DNA from: a bacterium
Lineage (GTDB): Bacteria > Hinthialibacterota > Hinthialibacteria > Hinthialibacterales > Hinthialibacteraceae
Length of the DNA: 64,000 nucleotides
Assembly (NCBI GenBank): GCA_016125385.1
Contig: WGLV01000002.1
Coordinates: 62,001-126,000, forward strand
Reading direction: 5' to 3'
The notes under the pieces were generated by a model, which was given only the letters and a program-made list of their open reading frames with translations, was not told the DNA's origin and ran no database searches. Numbering within the stretch: the stretch's first letter is position 1; the number at the start of each line of letters is the position of its first letter. The position numbers and the translations under genes were made by a program. Below, piece by piece: positions 44,618-53,213 of the stretch.

Positions 44618-46006
44618 TCAGACGAGCTGTTCGACCATGATGCGCTTGCCTTCTTTGATCGAATCCTGACCGGCGAGGGCGGCTTGCAGCGCCATCAGGC
44701 CGCGGCGGCCGTCGCACAGGTTGGGCGCGCCGGTCCGAATGGTGTGCGCGAAGCCTTCGAGTTCCCACTTATAGGGATCGACGGGAGACATATCGGATGA
44801 AACCGCGCCGCCGGTGGGCTTTCCGCCGGTAGCGTGAGCGGCGAACGCCGATTCCGATTTGCTTTCCGCCGACTCTTCCACTTCGGTTCCGCCTTCATCC
44901 GCGGCGGCTTCCTTGGCTTTTTCTTCATCCCAGCCGGGTTCCCAGAAGAGGTAGAATTCGTTCTCTTTACTGAGAATGATGGTCGCATAGGTTCCCATGA
45001 ACTGTTCGTAATAATCGTCAAAGCTGTTGCTCTGGATCGCCGAATAAGTCACGGTGCGGCCCTGGGGATATTCGAGGATGCAATAGATGTGATCGCTGAT
45101 GTCGCGGTCGTCTTTTTCGTAGCCCTTCTGTTCGGACGAGGTGAAGCGGTAAAGGTCTTCAAAGTCTTTATCGACCTTGTATTTTCCACCCGAAGCCACG
45201 ACGGAAACCGGAGCGCGGTCATCGAACAGCCAGTTGGTGATGGCGGTCTGGTGGGTGCAGAGTTCAGTCCACAGACCGTGCGAAGTTGAACTGTACCAAC
45301 GCCAGTTGACCAGATGCTGAACGTCGTCATATCCCCACGGGGTCGGGTCGAAGGCGCGCATTTCATCCCAGTACTTGGCTTCGATGTGCTTCCAGTAGTT
45401 CCAGTCCGTGTTGCGGTGCCAGAGGCTGCGGATATGGTAAACGTTGCCCAGCAGACCTTCTTTGATCATGCGGTACATTTTCCAGTACAGCGGGTTGTAG
45501 AAACGCTGGTGACCAACCTGAACGTTCAGATTGTTCTGTTTGGCCAGACGGATCATCTCCTGGCATTCTTCGATGGTGTAAGCCATCGATTTTTCGGTGA
45601 AGACGTGCTTGCCGCGCTTGAGCGCTTCAATGGCCATCGGGCCGTGATACTTCAGCGGAGTGGCGATGCAGACGGCTTCAATGTCGGCGTTATCGAGCAT
45701 CTTGGTGTAGTCGTCATACACCTGAGAGTCGTCGAGATTGGGGTTTTTGCCCCAGCCCTGCTTGACGTAATACGCGCCGATGTTGCGGTTGTCGGGGCGG
45801 ATGTCGCAAACCGCATTGATGTAGATGTACTTGGGGTTCATCACGCTCATCAGAACGCGGCCTTCCATGCCGGTTCCGACGCAACCGACTTTCACCGGTC
45901 CGGCGTTGGTGGCGGCGAGAGAAAACGCGCCGACCGCGGGGAGGGTCGCCGCCGCCTTGATAAAGTTACGACGGCCTATGTCTTTCTGTTCGGGTGTCAA
46001 CTGCAT
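44618..46006 (-). CDS. Tat-exported Gfo/Idh/MocA family oxidoreductase with acidic insert
   Basis: The Tat signal GRRNFIKAAATLPAVGAFSLAA opens the protein, followed by the Rossmann motif VGCVGTGMEGR. The usual EKP is EKS here (HVFTEKSMAYT). The downstream HQTAITNWLF supplies histidine and polar residues of the second domain. About residues 356-404 form a Glu/Ser/Ala-rich low-complexity insert (EEKAKEAAADEGG and following) just before the last conserved helix, absent from the other copy at 34 kb. Length 462 is longer than average because of it. AAAGGAT precedes the ATG. Function: probably sugar or glycan conversion in the periplasm, not known in detail. Confidence 0.88.
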   Translation of the reverse strand: MQLTPEQKDIGRRNFIKAAATLPAVGAFSLAATNAGPVKVGCVGTGMEGRVLMSVMNPKYIYINAVCDIRPDNRNIGAYYVKQGWGKNPNLDDSQVYDDYTKMLDNADIEAVCIATPLKYHGPMAIEALKRGKHVFTEKSMAYTIEECQEMIRLAKQNNLNVQVGHQRFYNPLYWKMYRMIKEGLLGNVYHIRSLWHRNTDWNYWKHIEAKYWDEMRAFDPTPWGYDDVQHLVNWRWYSSTSHGLWTELCTHQTAITNWLFDDRAPVSVVASGGKYKVDKDFEDLYRFTSSEQKGYEKDDRDISDHIYCILEYPQGRTVTYSAIQSNSFDDYYEQFMGTYATIILSKENEFYLFWEPGWDEEKAKEAAADEGGTEVEESAESKSESAFAAHATGGKPTGGAVSSDMSPVDPYKWELEGFAHTIRTGAPNLCDGRRGLMALQAALAGQDSIKEGKRIMVEQLV

Positions 46007-46074
46007 TGTTCTATCCTTTCAAGTATGTTTTTTTTCGATGTCGTAAAATCAGGCAGTTCACGGACGGGCCGCGA

Positions 46075-46644
46075 TTATTGCTGTTTGCCGCCGCCGAACC
46101 ACTGGCTGATCACGGCGTCAAAACCGGCCATCTTACCCGAATCGATCGTCAGCAGCGCGCCGAGCGCGAGTAACTCGATCAGATTCTTATTGACGAGAAC
46201 ATAATTGCCTTCGTTCCCCTTCATCATATTGGCGGCCCACTGGGCTGAATGAAGATGGGTTTCAAAGACGGGCCAGTCGGTCATCGCGCCCATGGCGGGT
46301 TCAATGGGCGGAGCGGCGCAATAGAACATCGCCAGGCAGCCCATCGCAACCACGATGGAAACGCGCGTGAACAAACCGAGCATGAGACCCATGCCCGCCA
46401 GGAACAACGCCCAGGGGATGAACACGTTGATGAAACTCATCATCGCCGCGTTCGCCGCGAAACTGTGGAAAATATCCGAAAATGGCCCATAGGCATTCGC
46501 GAGATAACCGACGGCGGAAAACGAGGGATGGCTGAGTTTCACAAAGCCTTCCCGGGCGAAGTGCCAGCCGATCGCGATTCGCAAGACGACGAACATCGTC
46601 TGTTGAATCGATGAGAATTGAGTTCTAGACGCTGGGTTTAGCAC
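46075..46644 (-). CDS. DoxX family membrane protein
   Basis: A small four-helix inner-membrane protein. RIAIGWHFAREGFVKLSHP in the first helix region and LFTRVSIVVAMGCLAMFY in the middle are typical of DoxX/TQO-subunit-like proteins. Some DoxX proteins take part in thiosulfate or quinone-linked redox chemistry, but most have no known role. It begins with GTG at 46644 and overlaps the ApbE gene by seven bases, suggesting coupled translation. A quinone-linked partnership with the flavin transferase is possible but unproven. Confidence 0.82.
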   Translation of the reverse strand: MLNPASRTQFSSIQQTMFVVLRIAIGWHFAREGFVKLSHPSFSAVGYLANAYGPFSDIFHSFAANAAMMSFINVFIPWALFLAGMGLMLGLFTRVSIVVAMGCLAMFYCAAPPIEPAMGAMTDWPVFETHLHSAQWAANMMKGNEGNYVLVNKNLIELLALGALLTIDSGKMAGFDAVISQWFGGGKQQ

Positions 46645-47720
46645 GATGCGTTTACAACCTCCACACGATTTGGATCCAGATTGGCGGTAATCACTTCGCC
46701 CTGTCCACCTTCATTGGGCAAGGTGAGCATCACCACTCCGATCTGTTTATGATTCTCACAATAATCTAACGTCTTCTCAACCCCCATGACGTAAAACGCC
46801 GTGGAGAGGGCTTCCGCGTGAGCGGCGGTGGGAGCGATGACGTTTACGCTCATCACTTTTTCCGCCGGCCAACCGGTGCGCGGGTCGATGATGTGCCCGT
46901 AGGTTTTTCCTTCATGCGTGAAATGCTGTTCTTCAGCGCCGCTGGAGGAAAACCCCTGATTGTATAATCGTACCCGGGCCGACGCCTGGCTATGATCGAT
47001 TGGATTCCGGATATCGATCTGCCAGCAATCCTTCCATTCAGGCGCGCCCGTAGCGAGAACGCTGCTGAATCCGCCGTTCAGCAGCACGTCTTTTAATCCG
47101 CGTTGATGGGCTAGGTGGATGGCGTGATCGAGGGCGAATCCTTTTCCAATGCTGGCGGGAGTGATCTCAACGCCTTCCCGTGTGAAAAAGACGGTTTGCT
47201 CTTCTTCGTTCAATTCAACATAATTCATACCGCACTTGTCAAGCGCCGCGCTGATTTCATCCGCGTCGGGCATGCGCCCGTTCCGGTAAAAAAATCCCCA
47301 GCAACGGGCGAGCGGCGTGATGGTAATATCAAACGCGCCTTCGGTGTCTTTGTAGAATTTGGCGGATAATTTCAGCATGCGGAACAGCTCTTTGCTGACT
47401 TTGACGGGCTCTTTACATGCGGTTTCGTTGAGTTTTTTGAGCTCGCCCTCGCCTTTCCAGATGTTCAACATGCGGTCGAATCGTTGGATTTCATTGAGGA
47501 CGACATTCGCGGCGCGCCAGGCGTCGACGCCTTCATAGGAGGGAAACATGACCTCCACCTGAGTCGCCATGATGGTACGGCGCATCCGCGTATAGGATTT
47601 GTTCAACCCCAGAAACGCGAGCGGGTGTTCGAGGCCCGCAGTTTGCGCGACCTGTTTCATCAGATTTTGAAAACCGGACGACATAAAATCTCGCCGGTCG
47701 GAAGGAACGGGGGGCGTCAC
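46638..47720 (-). CDS. apbE: FAD:protein FMN transferase
   Basis: ApbE attaches FMN covalently to threonine in target flavoproteins, usually on the periplasmic side. The family features are present: a flat beta strand with EVMFPSYEGV, the RWD-like FDRMLNIWK, ITPASIGKGFALDHA, LLNGGFSSVLATG and the metal-binding HIIDPRTGWPA. The start is placed at GTG 47720 because AGGAG lies nine bases upstream; the longer TTG frame adds ten residues. An RRDF near the N-terminus lacks a hydrophobic stretch, so it is not a convincing Tat signal. Flavin targets such as NqrB/RnfG or FMN-bind proteins are not seen in this window. Confidence 0.9.
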   Translation of the reverse strand: MTPPVPSDRRDFMSSGFQNLMKQVAQTAGLEHPLAFLGLNKSYTRMRRTIMATQVEVMFPSYEGVDAWRAANVVLNEIQRFDRMLNIWKGEGELKKLNETACKEPVKVSKELFRMLKLSAKFYKDTEGAFDITITPLARCWGFFYRNGRMPDADEISAALDKCGMNYVELNEEEQTVFFTREGVEITPASIGKGFALDHAIHLAHQRGLKDVLLNGGFSSVLATGAPEWKDCWQIDIRNPIDHSQASARVRLYNQGFSSSGAEEQHFTHEGKTYGHIIDPRTGWPAEKVMSVNVIAPTAAHAEALSTAFYVMGVEKTLDYCENHKQIGVVMLTLPNEGGQGEVITANLDPNRVEVVNASC

Positions 47721-48173
47721 CGTGATGTACTCCTGTCTAGCCAATGACAAACGTACCGGAGAGGATGAACCTGCGGATCGCGATCCGGTCTATCCGCCCA
47801 TTCATCCCGAGTGAAAAAAACGGGTTGGATGAAAACCAAACGCTTGCCGCCGGGCGGGTTGGCTAGTATTATAATGACGAATTTCCGTTTCTTGGAGGCT
47901 GCGGCGCCGACTCAGGCCAACTCTCGTCACTTTCTCTCCTTGCGCCTCCATTCCAGCAGGTTTTTTGGCTCCGGATTTTCTTATTGTTTACACGAATGGC
48001 TGATCCCGATCCGCCAAACCTTGTTGAGTATTTTTCGGATTCCATTTCAGATTTTGTCTCCATCCGCTTGTCATCCAGAATGGAATTGAGTCGATCGACC
48101 CGTCTATATTAGACATCGAAGAAAATTACTATCGGGCTCAACTTTTTTCAGATTTATGAATGAAAGGTGTTTT
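47721..48173. other. Divergent intergenic region, no gene seen
   Basis: This 453-base gap separates apbE (minus) and heme O synthase (plus). A 92-codon frame at 47811-48089 lacks a ribosome-binding site and has an irregular composition, so I do not call it. No tRNA or riboswitch was recognised. Promoters for both genes must lie here, but no convincing -35/-10 pair stands out. Confidence 0.4.
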
Positions 48174-49193
48174 ATGGCTTCCCGCGTTTTGCCATCGAAT
48201 TCCATCGAGCAGGGTGTCTCCCGTACTTTTTCCTTATACATGGAACTCTCGAAATCCCGTCTGACCGGTTTGGTTCTGGTGACGACGCTGGCGGGATACT
48301 GGGCCGCTTGCGATGGCGTTTTTTCGTTTTGGGTTCTGTTCTGGACGATGGTGGGTACGGCGGGCGCGGCGGCTAGCGCCAATTCGCTGAACCAGTGGCT
48401 TGAGGTTGATCTGGACGGCCTGATGCGCCGGACGCGTAACCGGCCTCTACCCTCGGGGAAACTGAGCGAACGCCGCGCGCTGGCGTGGAGCCTTGGCTCG
48501 GGCGCTTTGGGCGTCACCGTGCTGGCTTTGTTCGTGAACGGACTGACGGCGTTGCTTGGCGCGGCCAACATCGCGATCTATGTACTCATTTACACGCCGC
48601 TGAAACGGCGCAGTTCGCTCTGTACACTGGTGGGCGCCGTGTGTGGCGCGATTCCGCCCATGATGGGTTGGACAGCGGCGCGCGGCGATCTGTCGGCGGG
48701 CGCCTGGGTGCTCGGCGCCATCCTGTTCGTGTGGCAGATCCCTCATTTTCTGTCGCTGGCCTGGATGTATAAAGACGATTACTCTCGCGGCGGGTTCAAG
48801 ATGCTGCCGCTTCATGACGAACGCGGCCTGATGACGACGCGCGTCACCGTGTTGTACAGCCTGGCGCTGGCGCCGGTGGCGGCGGCGGCGTTTTTATGCG
48901 GTCTGGGCGGGTGGCTGTATCTGATCGGGGCATTGTCGCTGGGCGGCGCCATGTTTCTCTATTCGCTTCAATTCGCCCGCGCCTGCTCGTATCAAAGCGC
49001 GCGCAAGGTGTTTTTCGCCAGTTTGCTCTATCTCCCCCTGTTGCTCGGATTGATGGCGATTGACGGTTCTCCCGCGTTTCTATCCAATAAACCGCGCGTG
49101 ATCGTCAACGCGTCGTCAATCGAAAACGAACTTCAGACCGCACTGGCGCCCGATCCGGAGACTTTCCAGACTTCTGCTTCCATAGTTGAATAG
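48174..49193 (+). CDS. ctaB: Protoheme IX farnesyltransferase (heme O synthase)
   Basis: The enzyme adds a farnesyl group to heme b to make heme O, the first step toward the heme a needed by the caa3 oxidase encoded at 54.8-59.6 kb. The UbiA-fold signatures are present: NSLNQWLEVDLDGLMRRTRNRPLP and the second acidic region YKDDYSRGGFKMLP. Nine hydrophobic helices fit. The ATG at 48174 is used because an AAAGGTG lies just upstream; the longer frame adds six residues. No heme A synthase (CtaA) is seen nearby, so it must be elsewhere. Confidence 0.93.
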   Translation: MASRVLPSNSIEQGVSRTFSLYMELSKSRLTGLVLVTTLAGYWAACDGVFSFWVLFWTMVGTAGAAASANSLNQWLEVDLDGLMRRTRNRPLPSGKLSERRALAWSLGSGALGVTVLALFVNGLTALLGAANIAIYVLIYTPLKRRSSLCTLVGAVCGAIPPMMGWTAARGDLSAGAWVLGAILFVWQIPHFLSLAWMYKDDYSRGGFKMLPLHDERGLMTTRVTVLYSLALAPVAAAAFLCGLGGWLYLIGALSLGGAMFLYSLQFARACSYQSARKVFFASLLYLPLLLGLMAIDGSPAFLSNKPRVIVNASSIENELQTALAPDPETFQTSASIVE

Positions 49194-49243
49194 ACGCGGC
49201 TGCCTCTGCTGAACCATGAACAATATGGTTTGACGTTCGCCGC

Positions 49244-49270
49244 GCCGCTGAACCGCAAGGGTTCAGCGGC
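49244..49270 (+). terminator. Hairpin between ctaB and the DUF3179 gene
   Basis: A perfect 11-bp stem GCCGCTGAACC with its complement (49244-49254 and 49260-49270) has a 5-base loop. It lies 50 bases after the ctaB stop and 38 bases before the next ATG. No T run follows, so it may be a weak terminator or a leader structure. Confidence 0.4.
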
Positions 49271-49308
49271 TGTCACCAGTGCATCGTCACTGTGGGAGGA
49301 GAGGGGAC

Positions 49309-50391
49309 ATGCCTTACCAACTATTTCAATCAGAACATCGTGAAAACTCGCGTGGACGTATCACGCTGGGATGGATGATTGCGCTTGCGTTTATTTTGAT
49401 CAGCGCGGCGGTGATCGTTCAAACGCTGCGTATGGTGGCGGAGCGCAATCGCGATGTCGTCGGCGATGGGCTCACGGTGGAATCGTATCGGTTTGACTTG
49501 TCGAATCCTCTGATTCCCGCTGACCGGATTAAAACCACGGGTCTCATCAAAGACGCGGTGAAACCGCTGGATGATCCCGCCGTCATGACGCCTGAAGACG
49601 TTGAACGCTTTAACGAAGAAGAACGGGGTAAATATCTTGTTCCCGGCGACATTGTCTTTGGCGTCGTTATCAATGGCGATGCGCGGGCTTATCCGTTGCG
49701 CGTGCTGGCGTGGCATCAGATCGCGAACGACACGCTGGGCGGCGAGCCCATCGCCGTAACATACGATTATCTGACGGACAGTGCGATTGTGTTCAGCCGC
49801 CGCGTTTCCGAACGGACGTTGTCATTCGGGTTCAGTGGATTGTTGTTTAACTCCAACGCGTTGTTTTACGATCGAGGCGGTGAAACCGGATCGCAAGGGC
49901 TCTGGAGCCAGCTGCTGATGAAGGCGGTGAGCGGTCCTGAAGCCGCGCAGGACATGGCTCTTCATCCGATCGCCTGCCAGCGGGTTCGGTGGGACGTCTG
50001 GAAAGCGCATCAAACGGAAACAACCGTGCTTGGCGTGGATCGCTTCACGGTCAAGCAATACCAGGCGAATCCTGGAGGGAATTATTTCGGTTCGGATGAG
50101 TTGAAATATTCGGTGGATCCGACTCCGTCGCCTGAGTGGAAAAACAAAACGCCCATCGCTGTGATCGAATTCAGAGGAGAGCGGCGAGGGTATCCGATGC
50201 CGGTTGTGAAACGGCATTGCGTTGACTTGAATCCCTGGCTGGATGAATGGAACGGTCTGACGCTGCGATTTCAGTACGATCCCGGCACGGAAAGCGCATA
50301 CATCGAATGCTCTGACGCCGGCGCCGTTATCTGGCATGCCGCGTGGTTCGCCTGGAATTCGTTTTATCCCGATGCGGAAACGGTGGATTAA
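49309..50391 (+). CDS. DUF3179 domain protein, membrane-anchored
   Basis: One N-terminal helix (about residues 17-37) anchors a periplasmic domain of about 320 residues. The DUF3179 pattern is clear: DIVFGVVINGDARAYPLRVLAWHQIANDTLGG, in two parts, then VTYDYLTDSAIVF, SGLLFNSNALFYDRG and LWSQ. The usual TGS-WSQ motif is stretched here by an extra GGE. Function is unknown; DUF3179 proteins are exported and often sit beside respiratory or quinoprotein genes. GAGAGGGG precedes the ATG. It may form an operon with ctaB. Confidence 0.85.
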   Translation: MPYQLFQSEHRENSRGRITLGWMIALAFILISAAVIVQTLRMVAERNRDVVGDGLTVESYRFDLSNPLIPADRIKTTGLIKDAVKPLDDPAVMTPEDVERFNEEERGKYLVPGDIVFGVVINGDARAYPLRVLAWHQIANDTLGGEPIAVTYDYLTDSAIVFSRRVSERTLSFGFSGLLFNSNALFYDRGGETGSQGLWSQLLMKAVSGPEAAQDMALHPIACQRVRWDVWKAHQTETTVLGVDRFTVKQYQANPGGNYFGSDELKYSVDPTPSPEWKNKTPIAVIEFRGERRGYPMPVVKRHCVDLNPWLDEWNGLTLRFQYDPGTESAYIECSDAGAVIWHAAWFAWNSFYPDAETVD

Positions 50392-50447
50392 CCCGGTTGG
50401 GCTGATTTGTCTTGTCTATACATCGATAACACTGCGAACGTAAAAAA

Positions 50448-50472
50448 GAGCGGACGCGATCAGCGTCCGCTC
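50448..50472 (-). terminator. Rho-independent terminator (minus strand)
   Basis: GAGCGGACGC (50448-50457) and GCGTCCGCTC (50463-50472) form a perfect 10-bp stem with a 5-base loop. Six Ts follow on the minus strand. It lies 70 bases after the stop of the secreted propeller-like gene. Confidence 0.8.
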
Positions 50473-50504
50473 AGGTCAGTAGAACAAGGGGAGGAGTACA
50501 ACGT

Positions 50505-50534
50505 AAACCCGGCAAGCGAGCGCTCGCCGGGTTT
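50505..50534 (-). terminator. Hairpin AAACCCGGC/GCCGGGTTT
   Basis: Nine-base perfect arms (50505-50513 and 50526-50534) enclose a loop with a short GAGCGCTC palindrome. It lies directly after the stop of the minus-strand gene at 50543 and probably acts in series with the terminator at 50448. Confidence 0.5.
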
Positions 50535-50542
50535 ATTTCATG

Positions 50543-51862
50543 TTAGAACAAAGACCAGTCAGAAACGTGAGTGTCGATATCACCAACCACGAACCGGCCG
50601 TATCCATAGATACCGCCGCCCCAGATGATCTCAAACGCGCCTTCGGGCGCGCCGTCGGGTACATTGAGTTCAAGCGTACCTTGCGTGCCATACCAGGATG
50701 ATGTGGTTCCATTTGGAAGACGCGGTTCTTCCGAGGTGTAGACAGGGATCATGATTGAGGTCACATAAGCGCCGTCATACCCGCCGAGAGCCGCCTCGGT
50801 CATGTCATGCAGCCCAATAAAGCCCGGTGACGTTTTGATTTCAGTATTCCAGCTGGGGGTGCTGTACGCCGCGACGTACGGGAAATCATCCAGTCCGGCG
50901 ATGGCGCCGATGTATTCGGCCCGGTAATCGAGATCGCCGGCGTCAGGCATTCCTTCCGCTTTGAAGAAATCGCTGTCATCACCGAAAGGCTCGTCCGTGT
51001 TTTCATAATTACGGACCAGACGGTAGAATTTGGAGTCGTTACCGCCGCTGTTGTTGCCATAGCCGCCGGTCATGACGTACTCTTCCTTCAATTCCGTATT
51101 GTGGATGAGGTTCGACTGAGGTCCGCCAATGGGAGGCCAACCGGTGCGGGTGTAAGTAAACGCGATCTTGAAATTATCGCCATCATCGGTCGTCAGATAA
51201 AAACCCGTACCGTTCTGGCCGCCGGTGATGATGGTGTTGACGCCGGAACCCCGGACGCTCAGCGTGTTGGTACCCCAGTCTTCAGGGCCATAGGTCGCGA
51301 CATCGAGGGTAAAGACGGTTTCGGGACCGGTGAAGCCGCCGTTGCCATCCGGCTTGTAACGCAGGATGTACTCGCCGAAGGCCACATAGATATAACCTTC
51401 ATCAGAGACGTCAAACGCCATGAAGAAGGGAATCGAGCCATAGGCGTCAAGATAAGCCTGCGATGGCGCGACCGGCTGAACGCCGATATTCAGCGCAACG
51501 CCGAGCGGTTTTCCATTGCCGGCGTCGATCCAGATCAGCGAACGGTCGGGGAACTGAGCCGCCAGAGCCTGATTGTCGTTGGGATCGTTTTCATTGATCC
51601 CGTTGCCAAATACGCCCAGCAGAAGGCGGGTGTCGTCATAGCGCTTCAAGCCGAAATAACGATCCTGGGTGCGGGTTCCATCCGCCCATGATCCAATCTC
51701 GGTTCCACCCGCGTCAAGCGTGCGGCCTTTCTTGATCAGAATGGGCAAAACTGAACCGTCATCGTTGTGCGTGGTCAGAAAAACCGTTTTGATTTCCTGG
51801 CTGAACCCAACCTGGGCGGCCAGTGCGGCGGCGATCACCGCGATTCCAAATCGTTTGTACAT
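50543..51862 (-). CDS. Secreted protein, propeller-like, ending in VSDWSLF
   Basis: A signal peptide (MYKRFGIAVIAAALAAQVGFS, cut before QEI) is followed by about 418 residues of repeated beta-strand units. Recurrent FGxKR, FDVSDEGYIYVAFG, GFYLTTDDGDNFKIAF and aromatic-glycine motifs suggest a beta-propeller. No catalytic motif is seen. The last residues VSDWSLF resemble the end of the secreted protein at 6591-7727 (VSVWDLY). A strong CAAGGAG site precedes the ATG, and a 19-bp palindrome lies about 30 bases upstream. Monocistronic with two terminators. Function unknown. Confidence 0.7.
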   Translation of the reverse strand: MYKRFGIAVIAAALAAQVGFSQEIKTVFLTTHNDDGSVLPILIKKGRTLDAGGTEIGSWADGTRTQDRYFGLKRYDDTRLLLGVFGNGINENDPNDNQALAAQFPDRSLIWIDAGNGKPLGVALNIGVQPVAPSQAYLDAYGSIPFFMAFDVSDEGYIYVAFGEYILRYKPDGNGGFTGPETVFTLDVATYGPEDWGTNTLSVRGSGVNTIITGGQNGTGFYLTTDDGDNFKIAFTYTRTGWPPIGGPQSNLIHNTELKEEYVMTGGYGNNSGGNDSKFYRLVRNYENTDEPFGDDSDFFKAEGMPDAGDLDYRAEYIGAIAGLDDFPYVAAYSTPSWNTEIKTSPGFIGLHDMTEAALGGYDGAYVTSIMIPVYTSEEPRLPNGTTSSWYGTQGTLELNVPDGAPEGAFEIIWGGGIYGYGRFVVGDIDTHVSDWSLF

Positions 51863-51892
51863 AGGCTTACTCCTTGAGTTGAATTTGTTTTA

Positions 51893-51911
51893 TGACATTT
51901 ACTAAATGCCA
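51893..51911 (-). promoter_or_regulatory. Candidate operator palindrome
   Basis: TGACATTT and AAATGCCA (51893-51900 and 51904-51911) form near-perfect inverted arms around ACT, with one mismatch. It lies 31 bases before the start of the secreted propeller-like gene in an AT-rich gap. A dimeric regulator could bind it, but which one is unknown. Confidence 0.3.
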
Positions 51912-52106
51912 TAAATAAAATAAACTAGCTAGACAATATCGCCTTTTTCAGCCGGAATCAATACTAAATTCTATTTTTTTGCGGTTGTTCATTGAGGCTG
52001 ATTTCCGGTTGAAATTTCGCGCTATGATGGTTGGGTTGCTAAGTCCTTTCAGTTTCGAATTTTATCGATAGAGCTTACCACATTTCCCCTCTGGAGGATC
52101 AGGAAC

Positions 52107-53036
52107 ATGACTCTCAATCGACGGAATTTCGTCGCCTCGGCCGCGCTTGGGGCGGTCGCATCTCCTCTTGCACTCGCACAGAATCAACCCGCCGCTGGCT
52201 ATGGAAAAGGGAGCATCAAACTCAGCATATCAACATATTCGTACTGGCATTTTACCGAAACCAGATACCCTATTGAAAAAGTCATCGATCATGCGGCGGA
52301 ATTGAGCGTGGAAGGCGTGGATATTCTGCAACGCCAGATGGAAAGCGACGACCGGGCGTATATGCAGAAACTCAAACGCCACGCTTTCATCAACGGAATC
52401 GATCTGATCTGCCTGTCGATTCATCAGGATTTCGTTTCGCCTGACCGGGATGAACTGAAGAAACATATCGAACATACCAAGTACTGCATCGAACTGGCGT
52501 ACGAGATGGGCATCCCCTGCATCCGGCTTAACTCGGGACGCTGGGGAACGATCGAATCGTTCGACGATCTGATGGCGCATCGCGGCGAGGAGCCGCCCAT
52601 CGAAGGCTATACCGAAGACGACGCTTTCAAGTGGTGCATCGGGTGCATCGAGGAGTGTCTGCCCAAGGCGGAGGAGTGCGGCGTGTTGCTTGCTCTGGAG
52701 AACCACTGGGGGCTTTCGAGGACGCCCGAGGGGATGTTGCGCATTCGTAACGCCATCGATTCGCCCTGGCTGACGCTGATGATGGATACCGGTAATTTCA
52801 TGGAAGACCCCTACAGCAAACTGGAGCAGGTCGCGCCCTACGTCAGCTTCGTGCAGGCGAAGACTTATTACGGCGGGGGAGAATGGTACTCTCTCGATCT
52901 GGACTACCCGCGTATCGGAAAAATTCTGAAAGCGGTTGATTATCATGGTTACGTTTCGCTCGAATTCGAGGGGAAGGCCCCGGCGGATGAAGGCGTGCCA
53001 AAAAGCATCAAGATGTTGCGTGAAGCATTCGCGTAA
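52107..53036 (+). CDS. Tat-exported sugar phosphate isomerase/epimerase (xylose isomerase-like TIM barrel)
   Basis: A Tat signal (NRRNFVASAALGAVASPLALA) precedes an AP-endonuclease-2/xylose-isomerase-like barrel. Strand and metal motifs are seen in KLSISTYSYWHF, VEGVDILQRQ, CLSIHQDFVSP, LALENHWGLSRTP (Glu ligand and His), LMMDTGNF (Asp) and VSLEFEGKAP (Glu). Such proteins usually work on sugars or inositols, often beside Gfo/Idh/MocA enzymes, two of which lie in this window. GGAGG precedes the ATG. It is divergent from the secreted propeller-like gene and followed by a strong terminator. Confidence 0.88.
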   Translation: MTLNRRNFVASAALGAVASPLALAQNQPAAGYGKGSIKLSISTYSYWHFTETRYPIEKVIDHAAELSVEGVDILQRQMESDDRAYMQKLKRHAFINGIDLICLSIHQDFVSPDRDELKKHIEHTKYCIELAYEMGIPCIRLNSGRWGTIESFDDLMAHRGEEPPIEGYTEDDAFKWCIGCIEECLPKAEECGVLLALENHWGLSRTPEGMLRIRNAIDSPWLTLMMDTGNFMEDPYSKLEQVAPYVSFVQAKTYYGGGEWYSLDLDYPRIGKILKAVDYHGYVSLEFEGKAPADEGVPKSIKMLREAFA

Positions 53037-53060
53037 GGAATTATTGAGGTTGAGAATGAG

Positions 53061-53094
53061 AACCGGGGCGTGAATACACGCTCCGGTTTTTTTT
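53061..53094 (+). terminator. Rho-independent terminator
   Basis: AACCGGGGCGTG (53061-53072) pairs with CACGCTCCGGTT (53077-53088), with one G-T wobble and a 4-base loop. Eight Ts end at 53094. It closes the TIM-barrel gene. Confidence 0.9.
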
Positions 53095-53213
53095 CTGGGA
53101 ATAGATAGAAAGTTTATTAAAATTATCGACAATATCTGAAACAAATGCTATATAAGAAAGATAAGCATATTTAATGATGGTGTGGAATCGAATCAGATCA
53201 AAAGGAGACCGTG

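Noticed and set aside
47811-48089. A 92-codon frame in the gap before ctaB
   Set aside because: It has no ribosome-binding site, an irregular composition and no membrane or domain pattern, and the opposite strand is equally open.
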